A stretch of DNA of 64,000 nt from Cenococcum geophilum 1.58. Its lineage: Eukaryota > Ascomycota > Dothideomycetes > Gloniales > Gloniaceae. The notes under the pieces are model-generated. The model worked only from the letters and a program-made list of their open reading frames with translations. It made no database searches and was not told the DNA's origin. Position 1 is the first letter of the stretch; each line of letters opens with the position of its first letter. Shown here one piece after another: positions 21,743 to 32,390 of the stretch. The stretch is from positions 4,388,536 through 4,452,535 of the forward strand of contig KV748178.1 of NCBI GenBank assembly GCA_001692895.1, written 5' to 3'. The translations under genes and the position numbers were made by a program.

Positions 21743-24700
21743 CTAATAATTTCTGCCTTAGTGCCTTAACCGAACTTATAAACTATACCTACTAATCTAT
21801 TGATATTATGAGTGCCTGCTAGTTTGTACGGACTAACCGCTTATTAAAGTATCCTCTAGAACTTATTATGTGTTACCTAGCTTACAAGATAAGCTACGCT
21901 TACAAGGTTTATAAAATTAAGTATTAGGTTTTAAAGACTAATTCTATATAGCCTTTATCTCTGTTATTAAAAAAGTATATCTACGGTAAGTAGTTTAGTA
22001 GGGCTAGGAGAAGAGAGCGGTAGAAAGGGGGGTTTAATTTTAGTGGGTGTTATAAGTATAGGCAAACGTAAAGGCATAAGGTGGGGAGGGTTTAAGCTTA
22101 GTTATAGAATGACGGCAAATCCATTATATAAGCCGTACGAGATCTTGTATTCTTTAAACGAAATTAAGAAATTTAAGTAGCGTGGATTCTCTATATAAAC
22201 TTAATTATTCCCTATACGGAAGTACCTAAGCTGCCGTAAGCAATGGAACAGCCTAGTATACGAGTTTAACTATAAAGGAGGGCGCAGTAGCCTATGTGGC
22301 GTTATTAAGTTCCTATAACTCTTTTTTTAATTGTTTTAAAGCTTCCTTTCTACCTTCTATAAACCATATATTACTGAAAAAGTAATTAGACCTTATTGAT
22401 ACTCCATTATAATTGGTTTCTGCTATAACTACTTTGCTACTATAATCCTAATAATCTTATAAATCTTTAAGATATTAGGGACCTGTTTACTTATAATATA
22501 AGTAATTACTTACTTTTACTTTACGTAAATTGCCTTCTTTCTACCAAACGAAGGTAATATCTTGTTTTCTATCCTCTTTAGAAATATTTCCCCCTAACTT
22601 TAGAACCCAATAGACCGACTTTTGGCTTAAATTAGACGTATCTGTGATAATAATAGGTACCTAAGAGTAGCGATTAGATTACTAAAGATATAGGAGGGGC
22701 GGGTTATGTGCTACTTACCTTAGTAGGTAAGTTGGAGGTCTTTAGAGGCCTTTAGAGGTCTATTTATACATTAGTTGGTAAAACTCTAGCAGAGGCAGTG
22801 CATGCGTATTAGCAAAGTTAAACTTTATAAGAGTTTTAACTAGAGTAATAAGGAAGTATATAAATTTAAGTTGGGCTATAAACGGCATGGAATGCATAAA
22901 AGTAGGCCTAAATTTGACTTATTAGATGCTAGAAATATAAAAAGACGCTAGTTGCCCTATAGGGGGGTTCTAGCCTTACTATAGGTGGTAAAAGATTGGT
23001 AAAGGGTAAGACTAAGTATACTTATGGAATATAGGAGGTTAACCTATTATAAGTAGAGAAGCCTAGCTCGGCTGGCTATAAGTGTAATTGCGTAGCATAG
23101 GGGGAGGTGTAAATTAGTACGCTATAATTATACGTGGAAATGCGAAAACGTTATATAATAGCCTTTGCTATACTATTTATAGAAGGAATAGTTGCTAGTA
23201 GAGAGACATATTCTTTTTTAAATTAATCCCTAAAGCCTTAATCCTGGTAACTATACCCTCCCTATCTACGTCCTTATTATATATATCCCTATTATTATCC
23301 CTGTCCTCTTCTATACTATACCTTATATTGCTATTTCTATTATCCTATATCTTACACTCTATCTATTATAGGATTTCTTTTTTATTATTTATCTTTTTAA
23401 CTATACCTAAAAATATAAGAACTTTATAACAACTCCTATAGTAAATAAATTCCCTAAAGACAGTTCTCTAGCCGTAGTATTGGAAACAGGCTAAGGTATA
23501 GCAGATAGCCATTATGTTAAGAATCTATAAAGCTATTAGGTACGTAAAAAAAATTTCCCCCTGGCTTTTACCTTAATTTTCTTAAGTTTATAACCATTAT
23601 AGTAGGCAAATGGAGCCTAGTTTATATCTTAAGTATAAATATAGGTATGTCTATCTCTCTAAAACCAGGGGTTCCTTTAAGCTATCTCTATAGTAATACT
23701 AAGATCAGTTGTTTTTATAAGGTTACTTAGATATAAAGATAATTGCAGGTAGATAATAGTGAGGAAAGTTTAGGTTAATAAGAGGATAGAAGTAGGTCTT
23801 TATATAAAAATAAAAAAGATATTTTAATCTATGGCCTATGGTATAACCTCCTTACCAATAAATATTAAGGTAAGTAACAGTTAACTCTTATATGTCGCCT
23901 AAACCTCTTGGACTAAGGTATATTACATATTTATTTCCTTTAGGCTTTGTTGTTAATATGTTATGTAGGCCCTACCTAATTAGAAATTAGCCCTACTAAG
24001 ATTTTAGCCCTACTAAAAATCTAGCCCTAAATCGCCTTTATTATCTTTTACGATAAAATCCCTTAATTATAACTTCCTTTTTAAACTCAATTATATCTAT
24101 ACTATAGATAGCTCCTGGCATTAATAGTAAAGATATAGATAATTTAAAGGCCTATTTAGCAATATGGAGCCAATGGTATTCTTCGCAGACGTTTAATATA
24201 CACTTTTTTACTTTACCCGTCACTACTATAATAAAGAAATACATTACTCTATACTTAGAGGTGAGTACTAAATACTAAAATATATATAACGCTTTACTGA
24301 TAATTGTAACTAGATAGCCAGAGCTATTGCTACTAAGATCCTAAATACAACCCCTAACGCAGTATCTCTTAAACAGTTATATCTAATACTATATAATAAC
24401 CTATAGAACCCCCTTCTATATATACCCGCAGAGAGTTTAGAAAAGGCTGTAGTAATATTAGCTATTAGATTGTTAGACGTAGATAATAAATTACTAAGGT
24501 TTAAAGTATTAAAGGACTACTAATCCTTTTAACTCCAAAGTGGCGAGATGTTAAGTGCCCTATATAATACACCTTAAATCTTTAAAGGGCGTGGAGGTGG
24601 ACTTACTTATGTATCTGTATAGGCCAAAACAGCTACTACCTTATAGCAGCTATAATAGCGTTAGATTAATATATAAGAGATACTATATTAAGAACGTTAG

Positions 24701-25090
24701 AGTATAATAGGCCTTATAGGCTGTGATGGCTAGTACACTGTATATAAGGAGCCGTAGTATAGTAATTAAGTCCATTATTTACTATTGTGGTACTAGCTAA
24801 AGTAATACAGAAACCGGAAGACTCGCCCTTATTTAACGTAGTAATTAGTGGAGACCCCTAATAGATATTAGGATAACCGTTAAATAGCTTAGAGGGTATT
24901 AATGAAGGGCCCTAATATATGTTAGAATTGCTATAAAAATGCTTCTAGGGAATTTGCGGAGGACCTTAATATATATTAGGATGGGCTCCATAAAGCTCCA
25001 TAGGAATTTATAGAGGGTCTTAATACTAATTAGAATTACCACTAAAGATTTTAATAAGTATACTCCCCGCCTCTGTAACAAACTATAATG
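21743..25090 (+). pseudogene. Long unrecognised host-like coding region, RIP-degraded, probably multi-exon
   Basis: Successive plus-strand frames show protein-like text with Gln/Trp/Arg-type stops. Block 1 (21743-22330): LTELINYTYQSIDIMSACQF, RTNRLLKYPLELIMCYLAYK, then a basic patch RARRRER. Block 2 (about 22610-23240): GGAGYVLLTLVGKLEVF, KTLAEAVHAY, LTIGGKRLVKGKTKYTYGI and SSAGYKCNC. Block 3 (about 24560-24900, other frame): VEVDLLMYLYRPKQLLPYSS, AVMASTLYIRSRSIVIKSII, TETGRLALI and WRPLIDIRITVKQLRGY. The frame shifts between blocks suggest introns or indels. Block 3 continues into imperfect repeats of an (A/P)LI(Y/D)(V/I)RI phrase up to about 25030. I do not recognise the family. No transposase motif seen; it may be cargo of the same unit as the DUF3435 and BTB genes. 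Confidence 0.45.
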
Positions 25091-25900
25091 CAGCTGTGTT
25101 ATTTATTAAGGTTATTATTAGTAGTTAAGGAGGGTGCGATGTTGTTAGATCTATATATTGGTAATTACGCGCTAATATAGGATCCCTAGGTTTAGTAACT
25201 TCTATATAGGGGCGTTTACTAATTAGTAGATAAGGGGAGGAAATTTGCTTTTTTAGGCTTAGCTAGGATAGGTTAGTAGTGTTAAAATATAGTAGTTTAA
25301 AAGAAGCATCTGACTAAAATAGAGCTCTTAACACTCTCCTATCTAAATTAAGTATCTTTATATAATTTTAAGTATTATAAAATAATTCGGGTGCTGTAAA
25401 GCCATAAAAAAGTTATTAATATTAGGTAAATTTAATCTCTAGTAGGCGTTGTGGGTAAAGGCTAAAAGAACTAATAGCCCTACTACTCTAAGTCTTTATA
25501 TAATATAAAGCTTAATTCCATGTCCAATAGCTAAAGCCGCTTTAGTAATATTATAATATCCTATGCTTCTTGCAAATAATTTAATATAGCTAACTCCTTT
25601 TACGGAAGCGGCTTAACTTTTAACTAAGTATTTAATCCTTAACATACCTATAGACTTTAATTGCTATTTCTTAAAAAAAATCTGTAAGCGTCTATTAGCT
25701 AAGAAGTTTTTAAAAAATAGTGTTATTTAATAAATCGCTATTAGTAGCAATAAGATCCTTAATAAGGGGATATTTATTTAATCACTTTAGTTTATTAACA
25801 ATAATCTTTAGATCTTTTCCTACGGATATATTAATAAATTTCTTAATCTTAGGGAGGTTTGTTAATAATGCGTTAAGTAGGTTTATACATTTAGATAAAA
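25091..25900 (+). other. AT-rich stretch with weak coding text
   Basis: Possible continuation of the preceding region (for example LTPFTEAA near 25585 and INKFLNLREVC near 25830 on the plus strand), with many stops of the RIP type. No family recognised and no boundaries can be set. Confidence 0.3.
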
Positions 25901-25914
25901 GAGGAGGTAGAGAA

Positions 25915-26125
25915 GTAACCTTATTCCCTAAAGAAGGTTAGACACTCCCTAGAGAAAGCTAGATATCCTTACTCTCTAAAAAAGGCTAGACAAGATTCTT
26001 ATTTCCTAAAGAAGGCTAAACACTCCCTAGAGAAGGCTAGATAATATTATCTTTATTCCCTAGAAAAGGCTAGGCATCCTTACTTTCTAAAGAAGGCTAG
26101 ATATTCTTACTTCCTAAAGGGGCAT
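25915..26125 (+). repeat. Decayed minisatellite coding GW-rich units
   Basis: Units built on CTAAAGAAGGCTAGA and CTCCCTAGAGAAGGCTAGA recur about eight times, 20-33 bp apart. Read in one plus-strand frame, with TAG taken as former TGG, they give LFPKEGW, LPREGW, LLSKKGW and the like. It may be the repetitive C-terminus of the preceding coding region. Confidence 0.65.
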
Positions 26126-26259
26126 AGAGCAAATTGTGGTGGCTGCGTTTATTCTCTAAGAGAGGTAAAGAATATTAAAAAGTGTTAATAGGAAGCTTCT
26201 GGAGCTTTTAAATAGTATATATAATATTAGGGAGATAAGGTTAAAACTACTTATTAGAG

Positions 26260-26319
26260 TAGAGCTTCGTATAGAGCTTCGTGTAGAGCTTCGTGTAGAG
26301 CTTTGTGCAGAGCTTTGTG
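26260..26319 (+). repeat. Five tandem 12-bp TAGAGCTTCGTG units
   Basis: TAGAGCTTCGTA, TAGAGCTTCGTG twice, TAGAGCTTTGTG and CAGAGCTTTGTG stand head to tail. The minus strand of the array reads repeating SSTR/SSIR. The array ends eight bases before an inverted repeat. Confidence 0.85.
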
Positions 26320-26326
26320 GTATTTT

Positions 26327-26489
26327 TGTTACAGCCAAAAATTAGAGTCTGCTTAAGTCGCAATTTTAGCAATTTGCGGCGATTTGCACGAGTAGCCTGT
26401 GTGTTTGTAGTAAATCGCTGCAAATTGCCGCAAATTGCTAAAATCGCGACTTAAGCGAGTTAAGCAGACCCCAATTTTCGGCTGCAACA
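26327..26489. mobile_element. MITE-like 163-bp inverted repeat
   Basis: The left arm starts TGTTACAGCCAAAAATTAGA and runs about 65 bp; the right arm is its imperfect reverse complement ending GCTGCAACA. Core arm AATTTTAGCAATTTGCGGC is conserved on both sides, around a ~30-bp spacer with CACGAGTAGCCTGTG. Mismatches are mostly transitions. No target duplication is evident, so the superfamily is open. The full transcript would fold into one long hairpin. Confidence 0.75.
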
Positions 26490-27033
26490 ACGTGCCCAAA
26501 AAAATCCTAATGTAATCTAGCACGTTATATAATACATACTCTATAATTAGCTCTTACAAGCTTGTAAAGACTTCTAGCCCTAACACTAATACATTTTAAC
26601 AAATATAAGAAGATATACTACTAATAGAGAATTATCTAAGGTAGGGACTATAATCCTTTAAATATATAATCCTGTGCCTAAGAAATATACTAAGTACGTT
26701 AGTAGGTTAGTATGCTAGTATATTACATATTCCTATATTTTAAACTTAGTCCCATTACCCGTTATATAACTTATCTACCCTTTATCCCATAATCCGATCT
26801 CTTCTATTGTCCCTAGCGCCTCCTATACTAGTCCATTTATATCCTCTCTTAGTAGCCATACTACTGCTAATATAAGGTCCATAATATATACTGCTTAGAC
26901 ACTAGAGGTAATTAAGGTAGGTAGTTATATATTAACTAGTAATATAGTAGAGTTTAATATATATACTTATCTAGGCCTTTACTCTAGTTTTTTAGCAGTT
27001 ATAATATACCTATAGTTATATACCTTCTATAGT
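26490..27033. other. AT-rich spacer with a possible diverged LTR trace
   Basis: A phrase at 26637-26700 (AGGTAGGGACTATAATCCTT) resembles the middle of the G-family LTR in reverse (27198-27230), so a very old LTR relative may lie here, but ends cannot be found. A LINE scrap (26916-26997) is listed separately. No gene. Confidence 0.4.
26916..26997 (-). repeat. LINE fragment matching 232-313
   Basis: About 82 bp nearly identical to the RNase H-coding LINE piece at the left edge (shared GTAGTTATATATTA and TAGTAATATAGTAGAGTTTA). Differences are transitions. It is a truncated copy of the same LINE. Confidence 0.75.
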
Positions 27034-27453
27034 TATAACGAAGCCTTATAGAAAATACTACGGTAGACTCGCTAATAGGCTAGGTATATAGGTAAACAAG
27101 AAGTCAATAATGTAATAATAACTAGTAGAGTGGTTGTCTAACAGATTAACTCTAATTATATTCTAAGATTTACTATAAGAAAAGGAACTATCTAGGTAGG
27201 GACTATAGGTCCTTAAATACATATCTATACTCCTAAGAAAGTCGTTACTCTATCTACTCTATCTACTCTATACGCTCTATTATAGATCTTATAGATTATA
27301 CAGATTATATAGATTATATTATATAACCTTATCTACTATTCCTTATTATATAGCTCTACTAGTTCTATCCTAGACTATACCCTTATTAATTAACTAGCTT
27401 CTTCTAACTCCTCTTTAAGTAGTCGTAATATTATACTTAAAGCGTCTATAATA
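27034..27453 (-). repeat. G1 3' LTR
   Basis: 420 bp, starting TATAACGAAGCC (from TGTAACGGAACC) and ending GCGTCTATAATA (from GCGTCCGTAACA). Homologous to the LTRs at 28850, 36418, 46197, 53685 and 59161. The middle has a local TCTACTCTA triplication (27247-27275) absent from the other copies. Confidence 0.85.
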
Positions 27454-28297
27454 CCATTTCCCTCCTCTTTATCTTTGTTCTTAAAGACCCTTAATATCTC
27501 TAAGTTATTTACTAGAGGTATAATATCCATCTAATTAATTTGGTTAATATCTTTGCTTATTATACTTAAAGCAATTTCTTCTTCCTCTACAGCTTATTGG
27601 TCTTATACTGTTGCTACAATATTATCTTTTAGTAAGATAATACCATCTCCATATTCTTATTATATGAAAAAGGGGTTAGTTTGCGTTATATTAGCAAGTC
27701 TATCCTCTTAATAACTCTCTTTATATTTAGAGTACACTAAAGCAAATATTTAATCGTCCTATAATATTCGCTTAGTCTCTAACGCTAAATATACGCGTCC
27801 TATTATTTTAAATAGTCTTTAAGTACCCTTGTTAATTACTACTAGGGTTCTAAGTTTAATCTGCCGCTATAAAGCTTAATAATAAACTGTTAGTAGCGCT
27901 AGCTAAACTTTATTATTTCTATAATGCTAAGAAAGAGGCTGCCAATACTTAACAACGGGCTTTTAATTCTCGTCTTGCTATATCCACTCGGCTAATCCGT
28001 CTTAAAAAGGTCTGTAAAAAGGTTCGTTTTAAGAAGTAGAAACTTGGTAATAAAAAAACGGATTCTCTTTAATTAGGAAAGGAAACAACTTTAAATATCT
28101 CGGTAGGTGTTCTTCCTAGGTCCCCCTTAGGTAACTCGTTCTTTAGTAACTTCTCTTTATTACTACTACCTAACCTATTCTCTTCTAATACTCCTATACC
28201 TTTCCCATAGCGTTCTTTAGATTATCTAGTAGCTCCTAAGTAGTCTTATTATAGCCTATTTACTTTACTTTGTACTACATTTTATTATTAATGTTCT
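27454..28297 (-). pseudogene. G1 3' internal region and end of chromodomain
   Basis: Begins with the polypyrimidine complement of the polypurine tract (CCATTTCCCTCCTC), then about 700 bp of unrecognised sequence shared with G2 and G3, then the chromodomain half that lies distal to the copia insertion (matches YEVK.IGY...ENLKNAIGKV of G2 around 28270-28180). Confidence 0.7.
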
Positions 28298-28500
28298 TGT
28301 TAAATAGTTTAAATAGAGCAGTTTATTGATAAAATGGGTTAATTGATTAATGATCTTAATCTTATCTTAATTAACCTTAATAGTTAATTAACCTGGGGCC
28401 CCTAGGGCTCTAAGCTATAAGGAGATTTACAATACACGTGCTCTATACACGTGACTTATACATATAACCTATGCCTTTAGAGAATATAGATTATCTAATA
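28298..28500 (-). repeat. Copia 3' LTR
   Basis: 203 bp, TGTTAAATAG...TATCTAATA (from TGTTAGATAG...ATCTAACA). It lacks a ~34-bp stretch present in the partner LTR (around 41747-41780), so one has gained or lost a short duplication. Contains a CACGTG...CACGTG pair (28436, 28448). Confidence 0.9.
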
Positions 28501-28844
28501 CACCCCCTTAGCTTTAAGCTCTTTAAGGTTAAAGCTAACCACCTTCTCGTGTCCGTTAATAAGTTAATTAAACCGTAATCTTATCTAAATCCTTCCGTCT
28601 TGCTCTAATATTGTCCCTTAGGTCCTCTAGTTGCTTCTCCTTATTTAGCCACTCCTTAATATCCACCATTCTAATTATATTAACGAAGCTCTAGAACCTC
28701 TGCTTTGGCAGGGCCTTTATAAGTCTATTAGTAATTATCTCCTTTATCGCTTTCTATTAAAATATTACTTATCTTATTACGTATTCTTAACGCAATTAGT
28801 GTTAATAGATGTTAACGTATTAGAGCTTTATAATTAGTTTTACT
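28501..28844 (-). pseudogene. Copia pol C-terminus (RNase H end), distal to G2
   Basis: Minus strand reads NIVKLIIKL..., then KALPKQRF*SFVNIIRMVDI near 28720-28660, the conserved copia tail (ADGLTKALP...F...LG). It joins the RNase H part at 36844-37110 when G2 is removed. Confidence 0.85.
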
Positions 28845-28849
28845 ATATT

Positions 28850-29269
28850 TATTACAGACGCTTTAAGTACAATGTTACGACTACTTGGAGAAGAGTTGGA
28901 AGAAGCTAGTTGGTTAATATAGGCACGGTCTAGGATGGAACCCGTGGAGCTATGTAACGAGGAATGGTAACCGAGGTTATATAACGTGCTACGTATTAAA
29001 TGAGAGGAATGAGAGGAACTTACGTACCTTATATATAACACGTACATCACGTATAAGAAGGATTTCATAGGAGTACGGTTATGTATTTAAGGACCTTAGT
29101 CCCTACCTAGATAGTTCCTTCCTTGTAGTGATTCTTAGAATACAATTAGAGTTAATCTATTAGGCAACCACTCCACCAGTTATTATTACGTTGTTAACTT
29201 TCTTCAATACCTATATATCTAAGCCCATTAATGAGCCCACCGTAGTATCTACTATAAGGTTCCGTTATA
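28850..29269 (+). repeat. G2 5' LTR
   Basis: TATTACAGACGC...GGTTCCGTTATA (from TGTTACGGACGC...CCGTTACA). Differences from the 3' LTR are transitions plus a one-base indel in the GGACC(C)TTAG run near 29093. TATATATAAC near 29030 may be the promoter TATA box. Confidence 0.92.
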
Positions 29270-29308
29270 TAATCACTACCATAGTTACGGTTTAAGAAGT
29301 CGAACAAT

Positions 29309-30470
29309 ATGCTACTAAAAGCAGCCACCACAACGCCATTGACGGCGGCAACTACTTCAAGATCAGGTAACGACACCAGTATAGCAGACACTGACTCGCA
29401 ACAGCCTATGACAGTAGGACAACTATAGGAAATAGTCGACTAACTAACGGAAAACAATGCAGCACTTAAATAAAGGATTAACGGGATAGGAGTAGCAAAG
29501 GTTAAGTTACTATCGATTAAAAGATTTTTAGGAGAGAGATCGAAGCTTAAGGGATTCCTTACGTAAATGCACTTTAAGGTTACGCAAGAGGGAGCAAAGC
29601 TGGCAACACCTATGGATTAAATAGCCTATGTAGGATTGTTCTTGTTAGGAAGGGCACTTAAATAGTTTAAACCTTACCTCACGGAGATATAAGTAAATGG
29701 AATAACAACTATAAACTAAGAAGTACGGTTTATATTCTTAAGCTAGAATAGATTTATAGAGCGACTTATGTAGATATTTAGAGACCCAGAGGCGACAACT
29801 ACGGCGGAAAGAAAACTTTAAGACATTATGTAACGAACCTTAGCTATTAAATATATAACGCAGTTCCAAACGTTAGCGATATAAGTTAAGTAGAATGATA
29901 GGGCGCTTATAGCATAGTATAAATAGGGACTTAAGGCTAAAGTCTAGGATATAATTATTCTAATAGAAGATACGGACACCCTAAGGGAATTAATTAATTA
30001 AGCAATTAAGATTAACAATAGGATCTTCTAAAGGGAACAGACTAAGAGAGGTTAGGACAGAGTTCTATAGTTGTATAAGGCGCAGAGTACGTAGCGATAA
30101 AAGCTAAGTTAGAAATTATGGTATGGCGCAGAGCTAATGGACCTAAGCGGTACTAAAGAAGCCTATAAGAGATGGAGTAAGAAATTATAGAAACCTAAAG
30201 GTTAAGGATCTAGTGATTACAGGACTAAGGAGTATAGGCTAAACCAGGGATCTTAATAGCAGAAGATGTTTAGGCGGACTCTATAATAAAGTCAATGGTT
30301 TAGAGACGGAGCTTATATAAATTGCGGGAAATAAGGTTATTTCGCGAGGGATTATAAAGATGGTTAGAGTTACTATATAATAAAGGGAACTAGACTGGTA
30401 GACAACATATACGTATAGAGGGACAACAGTATACTACGAGGAACAAAAGAGTGTTTAATTAGAAGTTTTG
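29309..30470 (+). pseudogene. G2 gag with CCHC zinc knuckle
   Basis: ATG at 29309, 40 bases after the LTR: MLLKAATTTPLTAATTSRSG. Capsid-like region with MHFKVTQEGAKLATPMD, YVGLFLLGRALK and FIERLM*IFRDPE (29570-29790), then WNDRALIA, LIEDTDTLRELIN and IKINNRI. Zinc knuckle YINCGK*GYFARDYKDG at 30314-30364 (family C-x2-C-x4-H-x4-C; two positions lost). Many Gln-type TAA/TAG. Product would form the particle and bind RNA. Confidence 0.85.
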
Positions 30471-32390
30471 CGTTTTGTTATAATAACGTATACCGAATTT
30501 ATAAGGACGCTAAGTATGGCGCAAGCTATTGGCCACAGGAGCCAGAGTCTAGGGGACTTCGTGGAACTAGAGAGTTAGATAAAGAATAAGATTAACTTTA
30601 TAAGCTAGATTAAGATATTACAGTAATATATGGACAATGATTAGTAATAATAATAATAGAGTTGGAGTACTTATTAATTAATAGCGATAAGGATAGTAAA
30701 GGAACCAACTAGGGGAATCTAAACCTTAATAACGCAATAGAAGTAGAGACTGAGACCGCTATAAAGTAAGGTTTAGTAACGGGTATTATAACACCGTTGG
30801 ATACGGCATCTATCGCTTTATAAAACGGAAGGAGTAATATTTAAAGACAATTAAGTAAGCAGACAACTGCTAGTGCTAGCTCACCACTTAATAAAGGCAA
30901 AAGGCCATAAGCTTAAGATTCTTAAGATAAGATAAGAGATAACTAAGATTCTTAAAACAAGATAAGGTATACCTAAGGACCTATAACGGACAAAAACCAA
31001 TGGAGTAGGGCAGCAGCTTAGTTTAAAAACATATAAATAAGCTCGGGATAAGAGTTTCCCACGGCACAAGACTCTTAAGATAAGATAAGTAAGATTTAAG
31101 ACTCTTAAGATGAGATGAGAATACTATAGACGCCTAGTTAGACTAAGGCGGGAGCTAAGCTTAAGTTGGAAGCAAGCTTAGGATTAAAAAATCTAAGGGA
31201 CTAAGAATTCGGAGTATAAATGAGGACACCTATAGGCAAGAGGTAAGGAGCTTCTTTATAGATTAAAGAATCTGCAATATAAATAGCAGTTAGATTAGGA
31301 GATAGATATATAGACCCAGAGGACTTACTAGGAGAATGTAGTGTTTAGCCTAAAGATCGAAAGTTTAATACCAAGATTAAGAAGCACGAAGACTTTAAGG
31401 ATCTACTTATAAGACGCAAAAGAAAAGAAACCATAGAGGAATTTAGAGTAAGAATTACCTTATAGTAAGAATAGAAACTAGATAAGAGATCTAGTATATT
31501 AGGACGTATAAAGGACAGAGCGCTAGTACAAAGAATTACTAATAGGCCGAAAGTAGGCACACTAAGAGCTAAGTGGCTTACTAAACTGGAACAAGAAGAG
31601 GATTTAGGGATTTTAACTAGGTTTAAGGAACGACACATAAAAGGTTGTCACGATGTAGTAATAAAAAGATACTTCTTGACGGACAGACTGTATATACTTA
31701 AGCAGCTATACTAAAAGTGGTATAGGCAAAGGCATAACGATAAGTGGGAAGATTTCTATATATAGTTGGACGAAAAAGTTATCTAAGACCACTCGATTAC
31801 AGAGAAGGCTATAACTTATATTAAGGGAGCCTTAATTATAATATTAAAAGATCTAGAGGAGTAATTAGAGGACTAGAGAAGCGAAAAACGAATCTTAGTA
31901 CTAGCGAACGAAGTTATGACGCTTAGATTAACACGAGAAAGGTTTAAACTTAAGGATAAAGACGAGCCGAGAGTTAACCTAAGACACTAAGCGTATTATA
32001 TACTATCGTGGATAGTATATATGGATAATATATGTAATATATATAGAGCACCTAAGGACAAAAATCGAAAGTATCTAGTAAGAATATATTGGATAACGGA
32101 TAAGGCGAAATACCAAAATGCTAAGTATATACATAGTTGGCACCTAGTAGAAGTTTAAGAATAAGGGGACTTAATACTTTAGCCAGGAAGATTTTTTACG
32201 GAAGAATGCCTAGATAGACGACAATAGTGGGAATGTCTAGAGAATACCTATCTATGGTATATTAAAGAAAAGAAGCAAACTAAGTATTAGCCTAAGTTGG
32301 ACTAAGTACAGATAGGATTAAGCAGCCAATAGTTAGGAAAAGTAGAGGCCTATGGGACCAAAGGGAACTAGTGGTAGAGCCTTAAACCCT
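30471..32390 (+). pseudogene. G-family linker between nucleocapsid and protease
   Basis: About 640 codons in mostly one frame, conserved in G3 and G4. First part (30870-31130) is repetitive: units AAGATTCTTAAGATAAGATA give DS*DKI repeats. Then readable text: DRYIDPEDLLGE, RKETIEEFRVRI, RSSILGRIKDRALVQRITN, VGTLRAKWLTKLEQEEDLGI, KWEDFYI*LDEKVI, WIVYMDNICNIYRAPKD and YIHSWHLVEV. I do not recognise a domain. Ordinary Ty3/gypsy elements have little sequence here, so this is an added coding module. Confidence 0.6.

Noticed and set aside
26637-26760. Old solo LTR of family G
   Set aside because: Only one short phrase matches and no ends or duplication could be found; mentioned in the spacer entry only.
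28820-29391. Minus-strand open frames over the left LTR and gag of G2
   Set aside because: They cross the copia/G2 junction or lie antisense to G2 gag; not genes.
31345-31638. 97-codon minus-strand open frame
   Set aside because: Antisense of the conserved linker of G2, which is supported on the plus strand by G3 and G4.
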